A stretch of 64,000 bases of DNA. It comes from Ampullaceana balthica (lineage: Eukaryota > Mollusca > Gastropoda > Lymnaeidae). The notes beneath the pieces were generated by a model. It had not been told where the DNA came from and did not search any database. It was given only the letters and a program-made list of their open reading frames with translations. Positions 1 through 11,541 of the stretch are shown here, one piece after another (position 1 is the first letter of the stretch; every line of letters begins with the position of its first letter). Position numbers and translations under genes: made by a program. The stretch covers positions 752,928 to 816,927 of the forward strand of contig CALYLW010000325.1 of the NCBI GenBank assembly GCA_944989445.1, in the 5' to 3' direction.

Positions 1-1350
1 TGAAAACCTAGCACTGGCAGTACTGGATTGTGATAAACCAGAAAGAAACGGTTTTACAGGAACTAATTAGCTGCCCATTGGAGCTTTACCTTGAGAGTTG
101 CAATCAGTGCCGCCAGCGACAATTTTGGGAAAAACCTAGCCACCAAGTAAAAAAAAACCTAGATCCGAAAGAAAAAACCTAGACACGCTAAAAATAAACA
201 AATATGACGTAACAAAGCTCCGCCCCCTCACAAAACCTATAAAAAAAAAGAAGAAAAAAAAAGTCGTATTTCCTACTTAAAATTAAAATTTATCATGATT
301 ATAATAAATTTTTACGTTATTATTAAGTATCGATTTAGTGTAAGACTGCATTCTAATATAGTAACTCGCGCGGAGCCATTTAATACGTCATTAAATAAAT
401 TTGTTGCAAGCAATCAAATATTTAAGTGAAGCTTTCATTTAAAATTGTGCATTTTTGATGTGACGTCACAGTTCTTAAACACCTCCCTCACCATTGTGAC
501 ACATCTCAATTAAGTGTGACACCCCCCCCCTCATTTTAGATGAGAGTAATCATTTATGGATGGCCCCTAAGGTATGTTCTACATAACTATTTGTAAAATA
601 TACCTACATCTGCATTTATTCATCAATTATGTAATCTTTCCTATAAATCTTATTGGCAATCTTTTCAGCATTCTTTGCATCATTCTCATTTTATCTAATT
701 AAAGAAGCTCCTTTTATACAGGATATTATTGAGTCCTACTTTTATTCATTGTTTATTTCTAGTCTTGGAGTTCTTAGAGTTTTGGTTTTCCTCGTTTGAT
801 CAGGTAACCCATTCCACTTCCAAAGCCCGGACGAAAAAGAACGAGAATTTGTATGAGTTTGTTGTTGCATACGGAGTAGGAAAAGTGTTTTTATAACTTT
901 GTCTATCTGAGGGTTGTATTAAATTATCTTTGGTTTATATCATGAATACTTGAAAGAATATGCTCTCAACGCAGGCAGAAGAAAATGGTAGAGCTGTTAG
1001 TTTGTGATGAGGTGTAATAAAATTGAATATTTTGGCTCATTTCATTGGTTTTATCTCGTACCAGATTTCTTTTGACAGATGGTTCTGGTACCACAGCAGC
1101 GCCACCTTTAGTATTCAGTGAGGTAGAGCTATTGCTATATATACTATATATCATAATATTTTATATAACATTACAGAGCGAGTGAAAAAACTGTTGCCAT
1201 CGATTGCCTAATTTTATTTTTGTAAAAAATCGAATTTGTTTAGGACATTAATTGCGCATATTTATTTTTTAAACTTAAATATCGTTTATTTACTTTAAAA
1301 AAATAAAAACCTAGATTAGATCTATAGCCATTTTGGAAATAAAAAACCTA
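1..1350 (+). repeat. Interspersed repeat family C, forward copy
   Basis: The block opens with 'cactggcagtactgg' and a cluster of short 'aaaacctag' motifs (near 120, 160 and 175), and closes with two more near 1306 and 1346. A reverse-complement copy lies at 60636-62185 and shares the long interior (about 590-1310 against 61040-61740). Other partial copies are at 2085-3190, 25906-26031 with 26537-27120, and 62936-63383. It has no coding capacity; the longest frame (966-1154, minus strand) is not conserved. Positions 551-572 carry one terminal repeat of the 'ggggccgtccataaatgacg' MITE family, so that MITE is embedded in the family. The class of family C is not known to me. Confidence 0.7.
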
Positions 1351-1424
1351 AAGAATGGGGGAAGAAATCTGAACGACGTCTCAGTTTCATTGGGTTGTAA
1401 TTCAGACATTACAATTTAAAGAAA

Positions 1425-2084
1425 AGCTCCACGTTATTATTTTACTTAGCTTTTGAAAGTTTCATTTAAAATCATCTAATTATATTACTTAGATGAGAAA
1501 AAACAATATAAAACTTTAATATAATAGTTTTTGTAATATAAAAAAAGTACCTTTTAATTTTTGTAAAAGATAACTAATTTGAATATTATAAAATATACCT
1601 TGAAAAAATGTATTCTTTTTTTATAAAGTTATTTCCCTTTAATGTTTTTTTATGCATCAAAATGTTTCCGTTTATATGAAATTTGCATCCAACTGTCAAA
1701 AGGGGTAATTTTTTAAATTATGAGATTGGAACTAACAACCGATAAATCTATTTTAAAACATATACGAACATTGGCGATAAACAAAAAAAGTGTGAATCCT
1801 GAAATCGTCGAGGAGTACATGATGTTCTATAATCTATAATGATCCAGTCAATATGGATGCTATAAATTATAGAAGTGTCAGTGATGTCTGTCCTTCATGC
1901 AGTTTTGGAAAGTACTTGTCAAGATATCTAAGCTGCTAAGAAGGGAAATAATCTAACGCTCCTTGGGCATTGAACAGTTTGTAAAAGCAAGGATCAATAA
2001 AGTCTATGTGTAAAACATTGGTGACATGCGCAGTGCTCCGAAGAAGTTGCTAAAAGCATTCAATGTCGATGTAAACCAGTGCTG
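1425..2084 (+). repeat. Interspersed repeat family A, internally deleted copy
   Basis: This matches the longer family A copies at 3320-4330, 7441-8330 and 51340-52120, starting in the 'cttttgaaagtttcattta' region and containing 'tgagattggaactaacaacc'. Near 1757 it jumps from 'tctattttaaaacat' straight to 'acgaacattggcgataaac', skipping several hundred bases present in the full copies. The end resembles 'gcagtgctccgaagaagttgct', seen in all long copies. No coding frame is conserved. Confidence 0.65.
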
Positions 2085-3190
2085 CCATCGCTCGGGTTTT
2101 CAATCTAGATCTACGTTTTTTTCGACCTTGTCTAGGTTTCTATTTTTTTCTATTTCAAAAATAGCCATTATCTAGGTTTTTAAAAAAAGAAGTAAATATT
2201 AGGACTGCGGAAATAAACTATTAATTAATCGATTAATCGTAAAAAATAGATTAAAATTAATTTTATATATTAAAAATGCGATATATAATTTAAGGAAATA
2301 TATAATTAATATATTTTCCCCCAATTTTTTTATAATTTATATGTTTTGTTACTTACACACTTTTTATATGTATTATTATTATTTATTTAGACGTCCATAC
2401 GCAAACAAAAAGGGTTTTCTTCCTTATTTCTTGCATAGCATAATGAATTTGCTGTGTTACGTCACGAAATTTGGGAGCCACGGAAATAACGAGACTTAAC
2501 CGATTTCGCGAATTATTGTCACGCAACTTGAAAGGGTTCTACATATAGGTTATAAAATATAATTAATCGAAATTATTCATTTAAATTTTTTCCCGATTAA
2601 TCGAACGACATTTTTAAATCAGTACCAACCCAAGTAAATATACGATGTGATATTCTGAATCTAAGTAAATTAATGCAAATAATACTTTAAATAAATTTGA
2701 TTTTCGACAATAAAAATAAGCAGTAGGTGGCTACAGTATCATAACCGCCCCACCATCTTACATTGTGATATATATGGCACTGAATTCGAAAGGATGTGCA
2801 GCTATGGTGTCTGTCTGAAAAAAATTATGTTTCAACATAAAACAGCTCAAATGAGCCCAAATATTTAAATTTATTATACTTTATGACAAACTTCATCAGC
2901 TCTAGCATTTTCCTCTGCCTGCGGCAGACATAGTTATAAAAACCTTTTTCCTATTCCGTAGGGAACAATACTAGCTGTCAACAGCTTTTAAATTTAAAAA
3001 AAATTTCGGGGGGAGGGGGGGAAGCTTTGGGACGTCATATTTGTTTATTTTTATCTTGTCTATGTTTCTTCTTTCAGATCTAGATTTTTTACTTGTGTAT
3101 GTTTTTCCTACATTGTCACTGGCAGCACTGGTCTGAATTCTGTGGCGATGCCCAGGGACTAATTGGCAGCACTGAATGATATAAGCCAGG
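2085..3190 (-). repeat. Interspersed repeat family C, reverse copy with a nested hAT element
   Basis: The 'ctaggttttt' clusters at 2090-2180 and 3060-3110 and the interior at 2633-2960 match family C in reverse orientation (compare 60636-62185). The copy is split by a hAT-type element at 2199-2632. Its distal end, 3111-3177, reads through 'cactggtctgaattctgtgg', which is the unoccupied version of the site filled by a LINE at 26032-26536. Confidence 0.65.
2199..2632. mobile_element. Short hAT-type non-autonomous element, 434 bp
   Basis: The direct repeat 'agtaaata' at 2191-2198 and 2633-2640 is a perfect 8-bp target-site duplication. Imperfect ends are 'ttaggactgcgg' on the left and 'cagtaccaaccca' on the right. 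The interior is rich in 'attaatcgattaatcg' near both ends, as in the related element at 49107-49870. An 8-bp duplication and a 'taggnctg' terminus are typical of hAT elements. No transposase frame is visible. Confidence 0.7.
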
Positions 3191-3229
3191 ACCAACACCT
3201 CCTTCTTGCACTACCTTGCTCTCCTTTAA

Positions 3230-4330
3230 AACCCTACTTTCAGATTTAATATTACGAAAGCTTTCTATTTGAGAAAGCAAACCCAGAAACCTGTGTTTTA
3301 GCTGGCCACTTCCGTTCCGCGTAAAACAATGAAGTTGTGGCTATATAATTGAAAGATAGCTAAACGTTATTGTCCTCTTTTAGCTTTTAAAATTTTCATA
3401 TAACTGAAAAAAATTATATTATTTAAATGATAAAAATAAACTGGAATTTTTAAGATAGTAGTTAGACACAATAAATATAATTATATTTTATATTTTCTAA
3501 AAATTAATAATAAGATTTTGAATAATTATAAAATAAACTTTTTAAAAAAGTTTTTTATCAAAGTTATTTCCCTTAAATGTTTTTTTTTACCTCAAAATTT
3601 TTCAAAAATTCTTTTATATGAAATTTGCATCTAACTTTCAAAAGTGATGATTTTTTAAGTATGAGAATTGGAACTAAATACCACTAAATCTATATTAAAA
3701 CACCAAACCATTCAGCCACTAAAGTAAATAATCAAGAAGGGAAATTCAAAATTCAGAAAAGTTTAAGTGTTTTTAAGGGTTTGATTATATGCTTTACAAA
3801 ATTTATTCAACTTGCAAACTTTCAAATGTGTATTCATATATCTACTGGTACATTTTTTCTTTACCCATGGTGAGTATTAAAAAAAAAGACGATGATTGCA
3901 AGCAAATTTTTTTATTTATATAATGACAAAAAATTCTTAGAACTTAATTTAAGTTCCTTAATATGTTTTATGTATTGAAAGCGCAGTTCACCGAACGATG
4001 TAATGAATTGTAATGAAATGGAATTTGATTGCGTGGCTTCCTATAAGATCAATGAATACGGCTAGGGGGACCTGAGCTTCTATAATGATCCAGTCAATAT
4101 GTGTTATAGAAATTATAGGAGTTGTAGTGATGTTTGAGCACTTGTGTGAGAACTTGTTGATATATGCAAGCTGCTACGAAGGAAAACAATCTACCGCTCA
4201 TTTTTCCAGTTTGTGAAAGCAAGGATCAATAAAATATATGTGTAGATTATTGGTGACATGCGCTGACGCTCCTAAGAAGTACCTATCAAAAGTTCAGAAG
4301 GTTGCCCCTCAATATAAAAATAACTGTTCA
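3230..4330 (+). repeat. Interspersed repeat family A, long copy
   Basis: This is one of the most complete family A copies. Landmarks are 'gctatataattgaaagatagc' (about 3340), 'gagaattggaactaaatacc' (3662), 'gatgattgcaagcaaat' (3890), the 'aatgtaatgaattgtaatg' tract (4000) and 'ggtgacatgcgctgacgctc' (4250). It runs into family B sequence near 4380. Long frames are absent on both strands, so I take it as non-coding. Confidence 0.65.
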
Positions 4331-4379
4331 GCTCTTACACCCTTGCATACATACATTTTATTATTAAATTCTGTATATT

Positions 4380-5200
4380 AACTTGTGGTGTCTGTATGAG
4401 CCCTTGATTGCCGAAAAACCTTTGGTGTTTGTTTTTACCGGCTTTAACAATGAGAAGGATACAATCTGGTTTCACACATGTGCTCAGTGCTCACTAACAA
4501 ACACATAAAAATATTTGAAGTATTTGATGTTTTCGTAACTGACTTTAAAATGTCAAATAAATGTATTTCAATAAAACCATCACATTTTAAGAATATAAAG
4601 GAAAGGAGTAAAGTGACACAATTTCTTATTGCATGGTCGTTACATTAGATATTGTTGAAAGATTATTCTAAAGAAAACTGTGCAAAGTCGTAATTTTCAA
4701 ATAATATGAATGGTTTAATAAGATAATTACTCGTAGTTTTATAAGAGGCGCCATATAAGCAGACATATAAGTAACTATAACACACACGCCCCAACCTACC
4801 ACACACACTCGCAAACACACATACTTATACACATATATACACGAACACACTCACACTTCCATGACCATACATACACACACTTACACACTCGCGCACTCAT
4901 AAACTTATATACACACACAAACTAAAGCGGGATATCAACTTGAAAATTACTTAATCACATCAAATAAACCACTTCGAATTATATTGGTAGGCTTTTTCAT
5001 TTCGAAAACCGGAAAACGTCATAGCTCAATGAGTAATGTTCTATTTTTAGATTAGATTTTAGCGGAACAATGTTTTGAAGCGTAAATACGGTAGAATCAC
5101 TATGTTCTCAAAATTTTTAGCATAGTAAGAATACGAAACTGTTTTTCCTTTTTCAAGTCGAATAAGTTGTATTAAATGAACAAGGAATTAAAAAATCTTA
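4380..5200 (+). repeat. Interspersed repeat family B with an internal CA-rich tract
   Basis: This is similar to 6720-7040 and 36263-36900. Shared landmarks are 'aagaatataaaggaaagg' (4590), 'gatattgttgaaagatta' (4650), the CA-rich stretch 4780-4920 and 'accggaaaacgtcatagctc' (5010). The CA-rich part gives spurious low-complexity reading frames. A reverse fragment of the same family lies at about 12150-12230. Confidence 0.6.
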
Positions 5201-5460
5201 TCATAATCTTGTTCCCGTTGTGGTTTTTACTGTAACTTTGGATACTTCCCCCTTTTTGCTATATCCTGTGTCCATGTTTGTTTTTGTTTTTCCTTTCTTT
5301 TTATTTAACATAAATATTTTAAAATAAAATATGTTGTAAGAATATTATTATTACTTATGTAAGTATTGTAAGAATGTATTTTATGTTGTACTGATGAAGG
5401 CATTAGCCGAAACGTTTACTGTCGTATCAGTCTAAAAATAAAGCTCAAATTTATTGTTTT
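5200..5460 (+). mobile_element. Probable 5'-truncated Penelope-like element 3' end with a hammerhead-like motif
   Basis: Family B is interrupted here: 36880-36900 continues differently after the same 'aattaaaaaat'. The insert contains 'ctgatgaaggcattagccga' followed by 'aacgtttactgtcgtatc' at about 5390-5430, then 'aataaagctcaaatttattg'. CTGATGA, a short GGC/GCC stem, GAAA and a GTC triplet are the core elements of hammerhead ribozymes, which are known from Penelope-like retroelements. There is one extra A before stem II and stem I is weak, so the motif may be decayed. No protein is present. The class assignment is an inference. Confidence 0.4.
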
Positions 5461-5619
5461 CATTGCACAATTTGTTTGTGTATTTTGTATTTTATATATA
5501 GTCAGCTGTCCTCCCAGTCCTTGACCACGCACACTTAGAGTTCACCTCACAAACCACGTGTTTCATAGTAACCAACTTGCACGCTCATCCAAGGTCAATA
5601 CAACACAACACTTCTCTCA

Positions 5620-5940
5620 CAATTTCACTAAAATCATTTTTCATTACATCTGCATCTAGCTTTCAAAAGTAATTATTTTTGTAATTATTTGTAATTATTT
5701 GAGATTGGAACTAACAATCACGGAATCTATATTAAAATCAAATAGAACTTAAAATAAGTTCCTTAATATGTATTTCATCGAAAAATTAATAAAATGTAAT
5801 GTAATAGAATGTGATCGCGTAGCTTCCATACAAGTCCATAAAGTCAGGTGGTTTTGCCGATGCTTTGTTGTGCGAGCATTGTTAACTAACACAAAAGTGC
5901 GCATCATGAATACAATGAGGAGGACATCTATTATATCTAA
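5620..5940 (+). repeat. Family A variant, left part before the Helitron
   Basis: 'atctgcatctagctttcaaa', 'gagattggaactaacaatc' and the 'gtaatgtaatagaatgtgatcgcgtag' tract match 41470-41802 closely. The block ends at 'atctattatatctaa', where the Helitron at 5941-6217 interrupts it. The same block continues at 6218. Confidence 0.65.
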
Positions 5941-6217
5941 CTAGCGTATCACCCGTCGAAAATGACGGAAGTTTTCAAAATAAATACACATCTGATTAAA
6001 ACATTAACGAAATACAGAACTTTCATTTATTTTATTTATTTTAATTTTTTCGTGTATTATCATATGAACAATTTTATGCGGAACGTTCGAAAATTGTTAT
6101 TTTTGGTGCAGCACTATAAAACAAAATCGATCGCAGCGCCACCTAACAGCATTACAAATTTCGCAGCGCCACTAAGTTACATCCATACATACAGACAACG
6201 GAAATAATGTATATTGA
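5941..6217 (-). mobile_element. Helitron-like element, 277 bp, complete ends
   Basis: Read on the minus strand, the element starts with TC ('tcaatatacattatttccg') and ends with a hairpin ('ccgtcattttcgacgg') followed by 'gtgatacgCTAG'. This is the canonical Helitron layout: 5'-TC, a 3' stem-loop about 10 nt before CTRR, insertion between A and T, and no target duplication. The flanks read 'tatatctaa | tacccgtgct'. The uninterrupted sequence 'tatatctaatacccgtgct' is present at 41793-41811, so the ends are exact. It has no Rep/helicase gene, so it is non-autonomous. Inside, 'cgcagcgccac' occurs twice (about 6130 and 6160). Confidence 0.85.
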
Positions 6218-6637
6218 TACCCGTGCTCTGCTAAGTGGTAAGTACAATACAAATAACTATATTTTATTTTTTGGTCTTATTACTATTAAAAAATTATAGA
6301 TGAGTATAAACTTATCATTAATTTACGGTAGCGATAAATCAAACATGCCCAAACATACTTATAACTCCTATTTATAATCAATTCCCTGCTTTAGAAGGAA
6401 CGACCATATCTTTTTAATACATCTATTCCTTTTAGACAGTTTATGGAGCAATCGTTACAAAATTAGCCTAAATCTTACGTATTAAAATTTGCATATTATA
6501 CATATACATAATACAATTTCTCCTTAGAAAGTCCTTGCAAGTTCTTTCCATTATTTTTTTTCTCCATTTTTGTTAATGCATGAAAGGAAACGTCCCAAAA
6601 CAATCGCATTTACTATTGATCTTAAGTTAAGGCATAG

Positions 6638-6642
<5 letters not shown>
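6218..6642 (+). repeat. Interspersed repeat, continuation after the Helitron
   Basis: 'tacccgtgct', 'gctaagtggtaagtacaa', 'agcgataaatcaaacatgcc' (6330) and 'tttatggagcaatcgttac' (6442) match 41803-42200, and in reverse 58120-58470. In both forward copies the block ends in a GT repeat. Confidence 0.65.

Positions 6643-6712
<70 letters not shown>
6643..6712 (+). repeat. (GT)n microsatellite
   Basis: About 35 uninterrupted GT dinucleotides. The equivalent place in the related copy (about 42218-42247) has a much shorter, interrupted GT run, so the tract expanded in this copy. Confidence 0.98.
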
Positions 6713-6715
<3 letters not shown>

Positions 6716-6719
6716 TTAT

Positions 6720-7440
6720 TTTTGTTTTTTAAACATTACTACCGGCTTTAATACCAAGGAGGACATAATCTGACTTCACACATGTGCTCAGTGCTAGCTA
6801 ACTAACACATACAAACATTATAAGTATTTGATGATTTTTGTAACTGACTTTTAAAATGTCAACTACATGTACTTCAATATAACCATCATATAATACAGGA
6901 TAAGAGCAAAATGACATACTTTTTATTTCATTAAAAAAATAGATATTGTTGAAATATTACACTAGAGAAAACAGTCTCATGTCGTAATTTTCAAACAAAT
7001 ATGAATGGTTTAAAAAGATAAAAACCGGCAGCCTTGTAGGAGGCGCAGACACATAAGTAGGGGTGTACCAGATTCAAATTTATAAAAACCAGTCTGAGCC
7101 GTATTTTGCCGGATTAATTTAATGAAATCCGGCTGGAGCCGGATACGGATTTGTAAAAATGGCCGGATTCCAGATTTGCCGGAGACGGAGCCGAAATTCG
7201 GGTTAACTTTACATAAAAGTAACTATTACTCACACGCACCCACCTACCACACACACACTCGCAAACACACAGACACACTTATATGCACATATACACGAAC
7301 ACACTCACACTCCCATGCTTATATATACACACACGCACACACTCGCGCACACACATACTTACATAACACACACAAAGCAGGATATCAACAAAGATATTAA
7401 TGAATTAAATCATATAAACCACAGCGCATTAAATAAGGCC
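6720..7440 (+). repeat. Family B fragment, 'ccgga' block and CA-rich tract
   Basis: 6720-7040 resembles family B (4440-4740). 7060-7210 is a block with repeated 'ccggat/atccgg' words that also occurs at 43370-43520. A CA-rich tract follows at 7225-7375. The same order (ccgga block, CA tract, 'gatatcaac/ctataaac', 'cagcgcatta') recurs at 43370-43730, so these are pieces of one larger composite repeat. Reading frames here come from low-complexity DNA. Confidence 0.6.
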
Positions 7441-8330
7441 CGACTGTCAATCTGTAAAAGTTAAAGGTTTTGAAAAATTATAAAATATGCTTTAAAAATC
7501 ACATTTTGTAAAGATATTTCCCTTTAAATATTTTATACTATATTTAAAGAATATCCTTTTATATATAATTTGCATTTACGTGTCAAAAGTGATTTTTTGT
7601 TTTAAGTATGAGATTGGAACTAACAACGAGTAAATCTATATTAAAACACCAAACAAATCAGCTGCTAAAGTAAATAATCAAGAAAGGACATCCACCATTC
7701 AGAAAATGTTTCAATTTAGAGCTGACAGGGCGTTGGTTGTCTGCTTGGAAAAAATTATTAGACTTCATTACATTATTTCTTGACCCGTGGAGAGTATTTA
7801 AGCAAAGACGATGATTGCAAGCACATTTCTTTATTATCCGATAATGACAAAAAAAATTCTTAACACTTAATTTAAGTTCCTTAATATGTCTTGTGGACTG
7901 AAAGAACAGTTCACCGAATGATGTAATGAATTGTAATAAGATGGAATGTGATTGCGTGGCTTCCTAGCAGATCGATAACGTCAGGTGGCGTCCATGGTGC
8001 TCCTCTATACGAACATTGGCGATAGGCAAAAATGAAGACGGCGATGAGCACTGCAGCTTCTATAATAATCAAGTCAATATGTATTATATATAAATTATAG
8101 GAGTTGTATAGTGATTTTTGTCTTTAGTGCAGTTTTGGGAGAAGTTAACGAGGTGTGCAAGCTGTTACGAAGGAAAACAATCTAACGTTCCTTGGACATT
8201 GAACAGTTTATGAAAGCAAAGATCAATAAAGTCTATGGGTAGAACCTTGATGATATGTGCAGTGCTCCGAAGATGTTGCTAAAAGCTTTCAATGAGGTTG
8301 TCAACACGAGTCCCATCCAAGGATTGGATG
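7441..8330 (+). repeat. Interspersed repeat family A, long copy
   Basis: All family A landmarks occur in order: 'gagattggaactaacaacg' (7608), 'ggcgttggttgtctgcttgg' (7730), 'cgatgattgcaagcacattt' (7810), 'gatgtaatgaattgtaa' (7920), 'gaacattggcgataggc' (8010) and 'gcagtgctccgaagatgttg' (8259). Confidence 0.65.
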
Positions 8331-8747
8331 AATGTTTGTGTTTGCTATTTGACTCTCATTTCTCTGCTTGTGAGTTGATAAAATGGTTGGCATTCAGGAC
8401 ATGGCGTTAGTCGAGACGTCGAGATTTTATTTTGGCCAATAAAAAGAATTCGTAGTTGCGGGTTCTAGCTGTATACAACTAATTGACAGCTTTGAAATTC
8501 TTTTATTGCATTTTATAAAAGGTCTTAAACAACACATTAAAGGCTTAATTTCTATCAGCGTATTTTTTATAATCTAAATATTCGCATAAGTATGTTGAAA
8601 ATTTTATCAACTCGGGTTTATTATTTTGCGCACGAGTTTATTATTTTGCACACGAGTTTATTATTTAGCACACGAGTTTATTAATTTGAGAAACATAGAG
8701 GAAACATTGCTCCTTTGTGTCCGTATCCGATCATCCCTTATCACGTC
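8331..8747. other. Unassigned stretch with a short tandem repeat
   Basis: I recognise no element or gene here. A short tandem of a 20-bp unit ('acgagtttattattttgcac'), about 3.5 imperfect copies, lies at 8612-8690. Confidence 0.6.
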
Positions 8748-8815
8748 CGCCTTTAAGTCATAGTAGACTAACACTTAGGTACATTCACAAGCCTTATGGC
8801 TAGGACCTCACAACA
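8748..8815. repeat. 68-bp direct repeat, left (likely LINE target-site duplication)
   Basis: Identical base for base to 11542-11609. It abuts the 3' end of the RTE-like LINE. See the long-duplication finding. Confidence 0.9.
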
Positions 8816-11541
8816 TATTTATATTTTTATCATCATCATTTGTCCTTTGAGTTCCTTGTGGAACATAGGGCCTCTGTCAAAGCTCGCCACTCTACACGGT
8901 CCCTTGCCAGTCGCTTCAGTTCTTCCCAGCTCTTCCCAGTCCTTCCAGCCTCGTCCAACATGCTCCGTCTCCATGTACGCTTGGGTCTTCCTCGTTGTCG
9001 CTTGCCCTGGGGGTTCCAATCTAAGGCCTGCCTAGCCCTGCTGTTATCTTTCCTGAGGGTGTGTCCAATCCATCTCCACTTTCTTTCCATGATTTGTTGT
9101 TCTACTGTTCTTTGTCCACACCTCTCCCACAGCTTGGAGTTTTCGACCTTATCGAACCATTTTATTTTCAGAATATTTCTAAGGCATCTGTTAACAAAGG
9201 TCTGGAGTCTATTTTTTGCTGTCTCTGTCGTCCGCCATGTTTCGGATCCATAAAGTAGGACCGTTTTAACATTGGTGTTAAAGATCCTTACTTTTGTTTT
9301 GACAGAGATGTGTGTAGATCTCCAGACCTGTTTCAGATTGGCAAAAGCCTGTCGCGCCAAATTTATTCTTCGTTCGATGTCCTCATCTGTTCCCCCTGCT
9401 ACACTGACCACACTCCCAAGGTATAAAAAGTTGTTAACTTGCTCCAGGTTGCGGTTTTCTACTTGGATGACTCCATCTTGTAGGAAGTTTATTTTCAAAA
9501 ATTTTGTTTTTTGAATGTTTATCTTGAGTCCTACTCTTTTCCCAGTCTCGCTCAAGGCTGTGACTTTGTCTTGCATGTCTTGGAGTCTGTGGGACAGAAT
9601 GGCCAAGTCATCAGCAAACTCCAAATCTTCTAGTTTTTGCATTAGGTTCCACTGGATTCCTTTTCCTGAGCTTGCATAAGCTTCTTTTGTGACCCAGTCT
9701 AACACAAGAAGAAACAGAAGTGGTGAAAGGAGGCATCCTTGTTTGACTCCAGTTGTGACATGGAATTCATCTGTTAGTCTACCATTATGTACTACTTGGC
9801 AGGTGAAGTTTTCGTACAGATTTCGGATGATGTTAGTTATTTTATTTGGTATTCCATAGTGCCTCATTATTGACCATATAGTTTCTCTATTTATGCTATC
9901 AAAGGCCTTTTCAAAGTCCACAAATGTGGCATAGAGTGGAGATTGCCATTCAATAGATTGTTCTATAATTATCCGGAGTGTTGCTATTTGGTCAATGCAT
10001 GATCTTCCTTTTCTGAACCCAGCTTGTTCTTCTCTCAGGAGATCATCGCAGGCATCTTTTATTCTGTTTAGTATCGTTCTGCTAAAGACCTTGCTTGGTA
10101 CTGATAGTAGAGTAATTCCTCGCCATTTCTCACATTGTGACAGATCCCCATTCTTTGGAATTTTAATCAGTAAGCCCCTTTTCCATTCTGCAGGAGGGGT
10201 TTCAGTTGACCAAATTTTGTTGAAGATACTGTGGAGTTGGTTGATGATTTCAGCTCCTCCTTCTTTTAGGACCTCCGGTGGTATGTTGTCTACACCTGCT
10301 GCTTTCCCTGTCTTCATTTGATTGATGGCCGTCCATATTTCTTCTTTGGATATCTCTTCCATATTTATGTCCAGTGTTTCTCCTGTGGTCAAAACGGGTG
10401 GGTTCAGAGGGGTCGGTCTGTTTAGGACTTCCTGGAAATATTCTTTCCATCTTCTAAGCTGGTCATCTATGGAGGAAATGACTTTACCTTGTTTATCTCG
10501 GACTGGTACATTGTAGTTAGATTTCTTGCCACTCAAGAGTTTAGTAATTTTGTATAACTGTTTTAGATCTCCTTTTCCTGCTGCTTCTTCTGCTTGTTCA
10601 GCTAGCTTATTATAAAATAGTCGTTTGTCATTTCTAAGCATTTTTGTGACCTCTTTTGAAATTGTATGGTACTCTTGTTGAGTAAGTTGTTTATGTTTTC
10701 TTGTTTTGGCTTGATTCACTTTTTGTTTTGCATGTTTCCTATCTTCAATTCTTTGCCATGTCTCATCGCTGATCCAGTGTTTTTTGTTTTCCGGGGCAGG
10801 TTTTAGTATTTCCTTGCAAGATACTGTAATAATTTCTTTGAAGTTATCCCAGGTTTTGTCTATGTTTCCTTCATTATCATCGTCTAGTTGCAGTGCAGCA
10901 AATCGGTTTTTAAGGGTTAGCTGTAGTTCGTTCTTTTCCTGTGGGTTTCGGAGCTTGCCTAGGTCAAATCTAATTCGCCTGTCTGTTTTTGGCCTTTGGT
11001 TGGCTAGCTTTATTTTTAGCTTGGCCACAACCAGATGGTGGTCTGATCCAATGTCTGCTCCTCTTTTTGTTCGTACATCCTGCAATGTGCTCCTCCAGGT
11101 GCGACCTATAGTGATGTGGTCTATTTGATTCTCTGTTTTGTTGTCTGGTGAGACCCACGTTACTTTGTGGCAATTTTTGTGTGGGAAGATGGTGCCTCCA
11201 ATCACCAGCTCATTGAATGTGCAGAAGTTTGCAAACATCTCTCCATTTTCATTCATGTTGCCCAGTCCATGTATGCCCATTACCTTCTCTCTCTCTATGT
11301 TGTCATTGCCAACTTTAGCATTCATATCGCCCATGACGACCAGTATGTCTCTTTTCGGTATTTTATCCATTATACTTTGAAGTTGTTCATAGAATGCAAC
11401 TTTATCTTCCTCAGGTGCAAGGTTGGTTGGAGCATAGCACATAATGATATTGACATTTTTGAACCTGGACAGGAATTTGGCTCTGATTATTCTGTCTGAA
11501 ATTGGCTCCCATTCAAGGAGGCTCTTAAATGCGTCTTTGTT
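8816..11541 (-). mobile_element. 5'-truncated RTE-like non-LTR retrotransposon, young copy
   Basis: The element lies exactly between two perfect 68-bp direct repeats. On the minus strand its 3' end follows the stop codon after only about 20 bases, 'tgatgataaaaatataaata', a short A-rich tail with a TGA/ATG mini-repeat as in RTE-type LINEs. The 5' end is cut within the apurinic endonuclease domain. Perfect flanking repeats and an undamaged frame indicate a recent insertion. Confidence 0.9.

Noticed and set aside
1..215. Repeated 'aaaacctag' words as possible telomeric repeats
   Set aside because: The spacing is irregular and only a few words occur per cluster, always at fixed places in family C. 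There are no long head-to-tail arrays.
8840..11499. Plus-strand frames across the RTE-like LINE
   Set aside because: They are shadows of the minus-strand endonuclease-RT frame and carry no domain of their own.
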